A program made the translations under genes and the position numbers. A stretch of 5,682 nucleotides of DNA from Janthinobacterium lividum (GTDB lineage Bacteria > Pseudomonadota > Gammaproteobacteria > Steroidobacterales > Steroidobacteraceae). This document shows, one piece after another, positions 1 through 5,682 of this stretch (position 1 is the stretch's first letter; every line of letters starts with the position of its first letter). The DNA lies in the NCBI GenBank assembly GCA_943327025.2, contig CALPVO020000175.1, positions 1 through 5,682 on the forward strand, written 5' to 3'. The notes beneath the pieces were generated by a model, which was not told the origin of the DNA, did no database searches, and saw only the letters and a list, made by a program, of their open reading frames with translations.

Positions 1-435
1 CGTTTCACCGCTGGTAGTCGTCACGATGGTCATGTTGTCGCCAGGGCGAACGTCCAGCCAGTGACTCTCCAGTTCACGCGTCCAACGGGTTTGCTGTTCT
101 GCGCTGGCCAGGCCCAAGCGCTGCCACTCGCGTACGGTGATGGCGATAAGTTCGCTACGGCTGAATTTGCGTTCGTACCACAGCGATAGCGCCATGGTTT
201 GGCCGCTGCGCAAGCCGGCATATTTGCCAGTCTCACTCCATAGGCTGGTTTTGTAGATGCCGAAGCCGAGAAAGGTGAGGCGTCCGCGGCCTATTTCCTT
301 CAGCGCGGCATGCGATTCCTTGGCCACTGGTGCCAATACCGCATGGGCGGGTGAGGATGGCAGCACGAGCAACACGACGGCCGTTAGCAGTGCGGCGAAC
401 CTGCCGGCGGGTGTAACAATGCGGGTGTTCTTCAT
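1..435 (-). CDS. Secreted chalcone-isomerase-like family protein (3' end outside window)
   Basis: The visible 145 residues begin with a Sec signal peptide: basic start MKNTR, hydrophobic core at about 13-25, and a probable cleavage after A-H-A at residue 32. The mature part opens with a helix ending in the motif GRGRLTFLGFGIYKTSLW (49-66), then a strand with LWYERKFS (85-92), which I recognise as the bacterial chalcone-isomerase-like family (Chalcone_3 type). These proteins share the fold of plant chalcone isomerase but their bacterial function is not established; flavonoid isomerisation should not be assumed. The product is probably periplasmic. The ATG at 435 overlaps the phrB stop as ATGA, and a good Shine-Dalgarno (AAGGTGG, 443-449) lies 7 nt upstream inside phrB, so translation is probably coupled to phrB. 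The family is usually around 180-200 residues, so a short C-terminal part is missing beyond base 1. The family call is from motif recognition, not a search. Confidence 0.85.
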   Translation of the reverse strand, partial: MKNTRIVTPAGRFAALLTAVVLLVLPSSPAHAVLAPVAKESHAALKEIGRGRLTFLGFGIYKTSLWSETGKYAGLRSGQTMALSLWYERKFSRSELIAITVREWQRLGLASAEQQTRWTRELESHWLDVRPGDNMTIVTTTSGET

Positions 436-1883
436 CGTTCTGCCACCTTCACGGTTTCATAGGCCTGCAAAGCAGCATCGCGGCTAGCGCGTAACTCTAC
501 AGCGGGGTTTGGATATTCCTTGCCGGGCGTCAGGCCAGCAGCCCGCCACACCTCCGGCGGTGCCTCCCACGGTTTGTGAATCCAAGCGTCGGGCAAGGCG
601 GCTATCTCCGGGAGCCAGCGGCGCAAGTACCGACGATGCGGATCGAAGCGTTCCGTCTGCAGCACGGGGTTGAAGATGCGGTAGTAGGGTGCGGCGTCGG
701 CACCGCAACCAGCGGTCCATTGCCAGCCCGCCGTGTTGTTGGGCAGGTCTGCATCTACCAGCGTGTCCCAGAACCAGCGCGCACCTTCCCGCCAGCTTTG
801 GCCGAGGTTTTTCACCAGCAGCGATGCCGCCACCATGCGCACACGGTTGTGCATGTAGCCGGTGTGCCATAGCTCGCGCATGCCCGCATCCACGATGGGG
901 TAGCCCGTGCGGCCGCGTTGCCAAGCGGCTAGCAGCTTGGCGTCCGTGCGCCAGACCAGTTCGGCGAAACGGCGGTCGAGCGGGGCGTCGGAGGTATGGG
1001 GGTAGTGGAAGAGCAGGTGATGGTTGAACTCACGCCAGCCAATTTCGCGCAGAAAATGTTCGGCACCGCCGGAGAGCCCAGCGCGTCCACCGTGGAGGAC
1101 TGCTGCACGTGTTGCCGTCAGCGCTTGCCGCGGCGAGATTTCGCCGAAGTGCAGGTGCGGTGACAGACGGCTGGTCGCATCCAAATCCGGGCGGTTGCGG
1201 TCTTCGTTGTACGAGGGCACTGGGCCGTCGAGGAAAGCCTCGAGGCGGTCCATGGCGCCGGCTTCGCCTGGCGTCCAGTGCTCTGCCAAGCCACCTGCCC
1301 AGGGAATCTTCGGCAGCAGTTTGAGGGTGGCCAGTTCCACACTCGCCGGCTGCTTGGCAGGGCCGCGCAGGTTGGCCGGCACTGGCAAAGGCGCGGGTTG
1401 CAGGTCGAGGCGGGCGGCACAGTTTTTCCAGAACGGCGTGAACACCCGGTAAGGGTCGCCGCTGCCCGTCTGGGTCTGCCACGGTTCGAACAGCAGGGCT
1501 GCGTTGCTGCTTTCGGCGGTCAGGCCGTCGTCACGCAGTGCGGCCTTGATGCGCGCATCGCGCGCGATGGTCTTCGGTTCGTACAGGCGGCTCCAGTAAA
1601 CGGCGGTGGCGCCGGTCTCCTCGGCCAGCGTACGCAGTGCGGCGAGGCTTTCGCCTTGCCGTATCACCAGTGGCAACCCCAGTGCTGCCAAGCTGCCTTG
1701 CAAGGCAGCCAGCGAATGGTGCAGCCACCAGCGGCTGGCGCCACCCGGAGCCCACGGCGCTTCTTCTTCTGGCGCATGGATATAGACGGGCACCACGTGT
1801 TGGTGGTTGGCCGCAGCGGCAGTCAAGGCCGGGTGGTCGGCGAGGCGGAGGTCCCGGCGGAACCAGACAAGGGCAGTGCTCAT
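432..1883 (-). CDS. phrB: Class I deoxyribodipyrimidine (CPD) photolyase
   Basis: This 483-residue FAD enzyme would use blue/near-UV light to split cyclobutane pyrimidine dimers in DNA, in the cytoplasm. The N-terminus LVWFRRDLRLADHPAL (5-20) is the classic antenna-domain signature. The C-terminal FAD domain has the TSRLSPHLHFGEIS loop (237-250), GYPIVDAGMRELW (327-339), MHNRVRM (344-350) and WQWTAGCGADAAPYYRIFNP (387-406). Counting against the E. coli enzyme, the electron-transfer Trp triad W306/W359/W382 corresponds to W311, W364 and W387 with exact spacing, so photoreduction should be intact. Length fits the family (about 470-485). The region YWSRLYEP (96-103), where E. coli has the MTHF-contacting Asn-Glu, is compatible with a folate antenna, but this is not certain. 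It starts 36 nt after the FeS photolyase and has no obvious Shine-Dalgarno; the start is chosen because the N-terminus matches the family exactly. Its TGA overlaps the next gene's ATG. Confidence 0.96.
   Translation of the reverse strand: MSTALVWFRRDLRLADHPALTAAAANHQHVVPVYIHAPEEEAPWAPGGASRWWLHHSLAALQGSLAALGLPLVIRQGESLAALRTLAEETGATAVYWSRLYEPKTIARDARIKAALRDDGLTAESSNAALLFEPWQTQTGSGDPYRVFTPFWKNCAARLDLQPAPLPVPANLRGPAKQPASVELATLKLLPKIPWAGGLAEHWTPGEAGAMDRLEAFLDGPVPSYNEDRNRPDLDATSRLSPHLHFGEISPRQALTATRAAVLHGGRAGLSGGAEHFLREIGWREFNHHLLFHYPHTSDAPLDRRFAELVWRTDAKLLAAWQRGRTGYPIVDAGMRELWHTGYMHNRVRMVAASLLVKNLGQSWREGARWFWDTLVDADLPNNTAGWQWTAGCGADAAPYYRIFNPVLQTERFDPHRRYLRRWLPEIAALPDAWIHKPWEAPPEVWRAAGLTPGKEYPNPAVELRASRDAALQAYETVKVAER
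443..449 (-). promoter_or_regulatory. Ribosome binding site of chalcone-isomerase-like gene, inside phrB
   Basis: AAGGTGG on the minus strand lies 7 nt before the ATG at 435, within the last codons of phrB. Together with the ATGA overlap at 432-435 it supports coupled translation of the two genes and fixes the downstream start. Confidence 0.65.
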
Positions 1884-1919
1884 GGGCGTAGTTTCGGATA
1901 AACCGCGGCGGATGGGGGG

Positions 1920-3503
1920 TTATTTCTTCGGGGAAATGGCCAGCAGCTTGGCGCGATACGCTGCTGCCTGTTCACGGATGGCCGTGCGCTTTTCTACCGA
2001 TAGCCGCGCCACATTACGGACCTGCAGGGCCAACCGCGGATGGTCGCGAAAGCGCTCCTCATGGCGGTCGAGAAAATCCCAGTAGAGCGTGGTGTAAGGG
2101 CAGGCGCGCTCGCCGGTGGCCTCGTCCGGCCGATAGCGGCAGCCGGCGCAATACGGGCCCATTTTCTGCAGGTATTTGCCGCTGGCAATGTAAGGCTTGG
2201 AACCTAGCAGGCCGCCATCGGCGAACTGGCTCATGCCTAGGGTGTTCGGCAGTTCCACCCATTCCACGGCGTCCACATACACAGCTAGGTACCACTCGTG
2301 CAGGGCCTTGGGGTCCACACCTAGCAGCAGCGCATAGAGTCCGGTGACCATCAGGCGCTGAATGTGGTGCGCATAGCCATATTCCAGCGTCTGCTGCAGC
2401 GCATCGCGCAAGCAGGCCAGGTCGGTGTCACCGGTCCAGAACGCCTCGGGAAGAGGCTGTGTTGCGCCTAGCGAGTTGCGCTCTACATATTCCGGCATTT
2501 TCAGCCAGTAGATACCGCGTACGTATTCGCGCCAGCCCAAGATCTGGCGAATGAAGCCCTCCACGGAAGCAATGGGTAGCCGGTGTTGCCGCCATGCGGC
2601 TTCGGCCGCAGCGATCACTTGCTGCGGTGACAGCAGTTTCAGGTTCAGCGCGGACGCAAGGCGTGAGTGGTAGAGCCAAGGCTCGCCTGGCCACAAGGCA
2701 TCTTGGAACGGCCCAAAGGTGGCGAGACGGTGGTTAAGGAAATCGTGCAGCGCAGCCGCGGCGTCTTCGGGTGTCACGGGCCAGTCGAAGTGCGCCAGGT
2801 TGCCGACATGACCTGAAAACTCGCTTTCCACCAATGCGACTACTTCGCGGGTGAGCTCATCCGGAGCGAACTGTTGGGGCGCTGGCAGCAGCCCTGGGCC
2901 CTGCTTGCCGAAAGCGGCACGGTTCTCACTGTCGTAGTTCCATTCACCGCCAATGGGCTGGTCGTCTTCCATGAGCACGCCAGTGCGGCGACGCATCCAG
3001 CGGTAGAAGTACTCCATGCGCAGTTCTTTGCGTGGGGCAGCCCAAGCGGCAAAGTCCGGGAGGGAGCACAGGAAATGGTTGTCCTCGCGGACTTGCAGCG
3101 GCGTATTGCCACAGGCCGCGCGTAGTTGCTGCAGCACGCGGAAATCGCCGGGCTGCACCAACACCACGGCTTGAGGTTTCAGCTTGGCCAAGTCTGCGGC
3201 TAGTGCGGCACCCAGGGTGTCTTCAGTGTCGGTGGTGGTCTGGGTCTCAGCTGCTGCTGCGACGCTCGGTACTCGCTTGGGCAGTTCGCGGTAGTGCACC
3301 GTATGGCCTAGCGCCCGCTGTGCCTCGCGGAAGTGGCGCATCGCCGCCAGAAACAGTGCAGTACGAACTTTGCTCGAAGGAACGTGCGTGGATTCCGCGC
3401 GTACCTCCGCCATCCATACGGCGTCTTGCGCGGCATCGAAGCCGGCGAACGCCGTGGCGTCAGCATTCAGCTGGTCGCCGAGGATGACGACGAGATGGCG
3501 CAT
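1920..3503 (-). CDS. FeS-type bacterial cryptochrome / (6-4) photolyase (PhrB/CryB/FeS-BCP family)
   Basis: This 527-residue protein belongs to the deoxyribodipyrimidine photolyase-related family (Agrobacterium PhrB, Rhodobacter CryB), whose characterised member repairs (6-4) photoproducts and carries FAD, a lumazine antenna and a [4Fe-4S] cluster. MRHLVVILGDQLN is the typical start; EGFIRQILGWREYVRGIYW (315-333), YAHHIQRLMVTG (377-388) and WVELPNTLGMSQFADGG (415-431) are hallmark FAD-domain motifs. Four cysteines, C364, C452, C455 and C468, have the same spacing (88, 3, 13) as the cluster ligands C350/C438/C441/C454 of Agrobacterium PhrB as I recall them. With the same +14 offset, the His-His pair (H379/H380) and the redox aromatics W356, W404, Y405, Y438 and Y444 are all retained, arguing for a working repair enzyme rather than a pure sensor. 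The offset comes from an Ala/Thr/acidic insertion around residues 76-93. The ATG follows the htpX stop by only 2 nt (TGAGGATG), suggesting termination-reinitiation. Confidence 0.95.
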   Translation of the reverse strand: MRHLVVILGDQLNADATAFAGFDAAQDAVWMAEVRAESTHVPSSKVRTALFLAAMRHFREAQRALGHTVHYRELPKRVPSVAAAAETQTTTDTEDTLGAALAADLAKLKPQAVVLVQPGDFRVLQQLRAACGNTPLQVREDNHFLCSLPDFAAWAAPRKELRMEYFYRWMRRRTGVLMEDDQPIGGEWNYDSENRAAFGKQGPGLLPAPQQFAPDELTREVVALVESEFSGHVGNLAHFDWPVTPEDAAAALHDFLNHRLATFGPFQDALWPGEPWLYHSRLASALNLKLLSPQQVIAAAEAAWRQHRLPIASVEGFIRQILGWREYVRGIYWLKMPEYVERNSLGATQPLPEAFWTGDTDLACLRDALQQTLEYGYAHHIQRLMVTGLYALLLGVDPKALHEWYLAVYVDAVEWVELPNTLGMSQFADGGLLGSKPYIASGKYLQKMGPYCAGCRYRPDEATGERACPYTTLYWDFLDRHEERFRDHPRLALQVRNVARLSVEKRTAIREQAAAYRAKLLAISPKK

Positions 3504-3505
3504 CC

Positions 3506-4387
3506 TCAGGGCATGGCGCGCAGTGCGGCGATGCGGTCTTCCAGTGGCGGGTGGGTCAGGAACATTGCGCGGAGACCGCTGGCCTTGGAAGCCGAGATGC
3601 CGAACGCTGCCATCTGTTCTGGCATTTGCGGCGCGCTGGCGCGCTGCAGGGCCTCCAGAGCACCAATCATGGACTGCCGGTTGGCGAGCTTGGCGCCGCC
3701 TTCGTCGGCGCGGAATTCACGGCGGCGCGAGAACCACATGACGATCATGTTGGCCAGCAAGCCCAAGACGATTTGAGCCACGAAGCTGCCGATGAAAAAG
3801 CCGATACCCGGGCCGCCACCGCGGCCGCGGTTGCCGCGGAGCAGGTTGTCGATAATGGAGCCGATGATGCGGGAGAACACGAACACGAAGGTGTTCAGCA
3901 CTCCCATCAGCAAGGTTTGCGTGACCATGTCGCCGTTGGCGACGTGGCTCACTTCGTGGCCAAGCACGGCTTCCACCTCGTCGCGACGCATGCGGCGCAG
4001 CAAGCCGGTGCTTACCGCCACGAGCGCGGCATCGCGACGGGCGCCGGTGGCGAAGGCGTTGGGCTCCGGGGCCTCGAAGATGCCCACTTCCGGCATGCCG
4101 ATGCCGGCCTGCTTCGCTTGGCGTTGCACGGTGCCGAGCAGCCAGGCTTCTTCTTCAGTGCGCGGCTTAGTGATGAGCTGCACGCCCATGAACTTCTTCG
4201 CCTGCCATTTGGAGATGGCCAGCGAGAAGAAGGCGCCGCCGAAGCCGACGATACCGCCGAAGATGATGAGCGAGGTGAGGTTGAGCCCGTTGGACGTCAG
4301 CATGGGGCCAACGCCGAGTATGTTCAGCGTGACGCTCGCGAGCAGCATGACAGCGAAGTTGGTGGCGAGCAGCAGCAGGATGCGCAT
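3506..4387 (-). CDS. htpX: Inner-membrane zinc metalloprotease HtpX (M48B)
   Basis: HtpX degrades misfolded or damaged inner-membrane proteins, working alongside FtsH, with its catalytic site facing the cytoplasm. The 293-residue product has two N-terminal hydrophobic segments (about 4-25 and 36-57), the zinc-binding motif HEVSH (H144, E145, H148), two further membrane segments (about 158-180 and 194-219), and the third zinc ligand E224 in RREFRADEGGAKL. The Gly/Arg loop at 184-195 and the end THPPLEDRIAAL (278-289) are typical of the family. Length equals that of E. coli HtpX (293). The ATG at 4387 is supported by a Shine-Dalgarno, GGAAGGA (4395-4401), at 7 nt spacing, and the N-terminus MRILLLLATNFAVM matches known HtpX starts. 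It is the first gene of the minus-strand operon and sits directly behind a sigma32-like promoter. A large plus-strand reading frame covers this gene but looks like its antisense shadow. Confidence 0.97.
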   Translation of the reverse strand: MRILLLLATNFAVMLLASVTLNILGVGPMLTSNGLNLTSLIIFGGIVGFGGAFFSLAISKWQAKKFMGVQLITKPRTEEEAWLLGTVQRQAKQAGIGMPEVGIFEAPEPNAFATGARRDAALVAVSTGLLRRMRRDEVEAVLGHEVSHVANGDMVTQTLLMGVLNTFVFVFSRIIGSIIDNLLRGNRGRGGGPGIGFFIGSFVAQIVLGLLANMIVMWFSRRREFRADEGGAKLANRQSMIGALEALQRASAPQMPEQMAAFGISASKASGLRAMFLTHPPLEDRIAALRAMP

Positions 4388-4394
4388 CGTCTGG

Positions 4395-4401
4395 TCCTTC
4401 C
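4395..4401 (-). promoter_or_regulatory. Ribosome binding site of htpX
   Basis: GGAAGGA on the minus strand lies 7 nt before the ATG at 4387. It is the clearest Shine-Dalgarno in the operon and fixes the htpX start. Confidence 0.75.
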
Positions 4402-4413
4402 CGATGAGGGGTA

Positions 4414-4443
4414 TTGGGGGTGTCTGTACGCCGGGCCACCCAA
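4414..4443 (-). other. Possible hairpin in the htpX 5' UTR
   Basis: On the minus strand TTGGGTG (4443-4437) can pair with CACCC-CC-AA (4422-4414), a 7-bp stem with a 2-nt bulge and a 14-nt loop. It lies inside the predicted leader, just upstream of the Shine-Dalgarno, which it leaves free. GC-rich DNA yields such stems by chance, so this is a weak call and no thermosensor class is recognised. Confidence 0.2.
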
Positions 4444-4460
4444 GCGGTCCCGTGTGGGTT

Positions 4461-4488
4461 GGATGGGGGCGGCGGCAAAAGGTTCAAG
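4461..4488 (-). promoter_or_regulatory. Sigma32 (RpoH) heat-shock promoter for htpX operon
   Basis: Read on the minus strand, the -35 element is CTTGAAC (4488-4482; consensus CTTGAAA), followed by a 13-nt spacer and a -10 element CCCCATCC (4468-4461; consensus CCCCATNT). Spacing is within the usual sigma32 range. Transcription would begin near 4454, giving a 5' UTR of about 65 nt before the htpX ATG. htpX is a known heat-shock gene in E. coli, which supports the call. The site is seen directly; its activity, and whether it drives all four genes, is inferred. Confidence 0.8.
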
Positions 4489-4534
4489 GCGGTGGTCTTG
4501 GCCCGCCCGGCAGGTTACCTTAGTCCCTGCAGTC

Positions 4535-4540
4535 AGGAGG
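4535..4540 (+). promoter_or_regulatory. Ribosome binding site of the glycosyltransferase gene
   Basis: A perfect AGGAGG lies 10 nt before the ATG at 4551. The spacing is slightly long, but no closer start codon is usable: the GTG at 4541 is followed at once by a TAG. The next in-frame ATG, at 4563, would be too far away. Confidence 0.65.
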
Positions 4541-4550
4541 GTGTAGTCCG

Positions 4551-5682
4551 ATGGCCCAGTTTATGCCGCGTGCCACGCCGGCCGCCGGTTTTCCGGGGCA
4601 GGTTTGGTGGGTTTTGGCCGCTTTGGCGGTCCTCGCCGCGCTGACTCGCTTCCCCCTGCCCATCGACGAAACTCGCTACCTCACGGTCGCTTGGGAGATG
4701 TGGCAGCGCGGCAGTTTCCTGGTGCCCCACCTGAACGGGGAGGCCTACAGCCACAAGCCGCCGTTGCTGTTCTGGCTGTTCCACGCGGGCTGGAAGGTAT
4801 TCGGCGTGAATGCGTGGTGGCCGCGGTTGGTGCCGGCGCTGGCGGCGGCCTTGCTGCTGTGGGTCGTGCGGGACATCGGCCAGCGCCTTTGGCCTTCACA
4901 TGCGAAGGTGGCATCCACGGCGCCGCTCGTGCTGGGCGGTAGTGCGTTCTTTCTGGCTTTCAGCGGCTTCATCATGTTCGACCTGCTGCTGGCTGCCTTG
5001 GTGGCCGTGGCGGCCCGGGCTACTTGGCGCATGGGCGAAAGCCAGAATCCGTGGTGGCACGCGCTGGTGGCCGGCTTCTGGGCGGGGCTTGCCATTCTCG
5101 CGAAGGGCCCGGTAACGCTCGTGTTTCTGGTGCCGCTCTGGCTGCTGGGCCCTTGGTGGCGCCGTGAGCCGCGTGCTCGCGGCTGGCGCTGGTGGGGCGC
5201 CGTCTTGCTGGCGTTCCTCGTAGCTGCGGCGGTGGCGCTCGCCTGGGCCTTGCCGGCTGCCGCGGCGGGCGGCGAAGTTTATGCACAGGCCATTTTGCTC
5301 AAGCAGACCAGCCAACGCATGGTGCAAAGCTTCGCCCACCAGCGCCCCTTCTGGTACTACGGACTGTTCCTGCCCTTGCTATGGCTGCCGTGGGTCCTGT
5401 GGCCGCGCGCTTGGCAGGCGTTGGCTACCGTGGCTGGGGTGCGAGATGCCGCGGGCCGCTTCCTCTGGGCTTGGCTGCTGTTGCCACTGTTCATCCTGAG
5501 CCTGGTCAGCGGCAAGCAGCCGCAGTACCTGTTGCCGCTCATGGCACCACTCGCTTTGCTGCTTGCGCGGGGCTTGGTTCTGCAGGACCCCAGCACCCGT
5601 CACGATCGCGCTGGCCTATTCATCGGTCTGCTGGTCGTGGCCTTGGCTGCCTTGTTGTTGGCCGGGTCGTTGGGGCTCGGCC
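4551..5682 (+). CDS. ArnT-like GT-C membrane glycosyltransferase (GT83 / PMT_2 family), 3' end outside window
   Basis: The visible 377 residues form a polytopic inner-membrane protein of the family that moves a sugar from a polyprenyl-phosphate carrier to an acceptor on the periplasmic side; ArnT, which adds L-Ara4N to lipid A, is the best known member. After a first membrane segment (about 18-33) comes the catalytic-type loop P-I-DETRY (37-43; D39 is the likely general base position), then GSFLVPHLNGEAYSHKPPLLFW (54-75), whose K69-P70 matches the ArnT lysine-proline that contacts the donor phosphate. Further hallmarks are FDLLLA (143-148), AKGP (184-187), PFWYYGLFLPLLWLPW (266-281) and SGKQPQYLLPL (320-330). 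About ten hydrophobic segments are visible. Known ArnT proteins are about 550 residues, so roughly a third, mostly the periplasmic C-terminal domain, is missing. Its sugar and acceptor cannot be told from sequence; no other arn genes are in view, so I do not call it arnT. It is divergent from the htpX operon and probably independent of it. Confidence 0.88.
   Translation, partial: MAQFMPRATPAAGFPGQVWWVLAALAVLAALTRFPLPIDETRYLTVAWEMWQRGSFLVPHLNGEAYSHKPPLLFWLFHAGWKVFGVNAWWPRLVPALAAALLLWVVRDIGQRLWPSHAKVASTAPLVLGGSAFFLAFSGFIMFDLLLAALVAVAARATWRMGESQNPWWHALVAGFWAGLAILAKGPVTLVFLVPLWLLGPWWRREPRARGWRWWGAVLLAFLVAAAVALAWALPAAAAGGEVYAQAILLKQTSQRMVQSFAHQRPFWYYGLFLPLLWLPWVLWPRAWQALATVAGVRDAAGRFLWAWLLLPLFILSLVSGKQPQYLLPLMAPLALLLARGLVLQDPSTRHDRAGLFIGLLVVALAALLLAGSLGLG

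Larger units (their letters stand above)
4388..4550. other. Divergent intergenic region between htpX operon and glycosyltransferase gene
   Basis: These 163 nt separate two divergently transcribed genes. The part nearer htpX holds its Shine-Dalgarno, a possible leader hairpin and the sigma32-like promoter. The right part holds the AGGAGG ribosome site of the glycosyltransferase gene. No convincing sigma70 promoter was found for the plus-strand gene; the best attempt, TTGGCC (4498-4503), 16 nt, TTAGTC (4520-4525), is weak. No terminator or tRNA is present. Confidence 0.7.

Noticed and set aside
1278..1901. A 207-codon plus-strand open frame antisense to phrB
   Set aside because: It is a shadow of the well-supported phrB gene, without recognisable domains.
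1902..1915. A second CCCCAT-like run before phrB, resembling a sigma32 -10 element
   Set aside because: No CTTGAA-like -35 element is found 11-16 nt upstream, so an internal heat-shock promoter is not supported.
4498..4525. A possible sigma70 promoter for the glycosyltransferase gene (TTGGCC, 16 nt, TTAGTC)
   Set aside because: Both hexamers match the consensus poorly; too weak to list as a promoter.
3551..4546. A 331-codon plus-strand open frame antisense to htpX
   Set aside because: It is wholly explained by the high-GC third positions of htpX on the other strand; its product is a His/Glu/Gln/Ala-rich mix with no known motif, and it has no convincing start context.
4604..4942. A 112-codon plus-strand open frame inside the glycosyltransferase gene
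   Set aside because: It lies in another frame of a gene with clear family motifs and contains no recognisable domain.
1..5682. Mobile element, CRISPR array, tRNA or toxin-antitoxin system
   Set aside because: No terminal inverted repeats, direct repeat arrays, tRNA-like cloverleaf or small gene pairs were seen; nearly all of the window is accounted for by five genes.

Overview
The window is high-GC, gene-dense bacterial DNA, most likely from a Pseudomonadota (gamma- or betaproteobacterium). The reasons are a sigma32-type heat-shock promoter, an HtpX of the same length as the E. coli protein, an ArnT-like GT-C glycosyltransferase, and a secreted chalcone-isomerase-like protein of a kind common in these groups. 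I cannot name the genus from sequence alone.

Layout. Four genes lie head to tail on the minus strand and read right to left: htpX (4387-3506), an iron-sulfur bacterial cryptochrome/(6-4) photolyase (3503-1920), a class I CPD-type photolyase phrB (1883-432), and a secreted chalcone-isomerase-like gene (435 to beyond base 1). Junctions are tight: 2 nt between htpX and the FeS photolyase, 36 nt between the two photolyases, and a 4-nt ATGA overlap between phrB and the last gene. This strongly suggests one operon. A divergent plus-strand gene starts at 4551 and runs off the right edge; it encodes a multi-span GT83/ArnT-like membrane glycosyltransferase. The 163-nt divergent intergenic region is the only substantial non-coding DNA.

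Regulation and function. Upstream of htpX, on the minus strand, there is a near-consensus sigma32 promoter (CTTGAAC, 13 nt, CCCCATCC). If it drives the whole operon, a membrane quality-control protease, two evolutionarily distinct light-driven DNA repair enzymes (probably one for CPDs and one for (6-4) photoproducts) and a periplasmic chalcone-isomerase-fold protein would be made together under heat or photo-oxidative stress. The most interesting aspects are this heat-shock/photorepair coupling and the coupled secreted protein of unknown role. No RNA genes, mobile elements, CRISPR arrays or clear terminators were seen.
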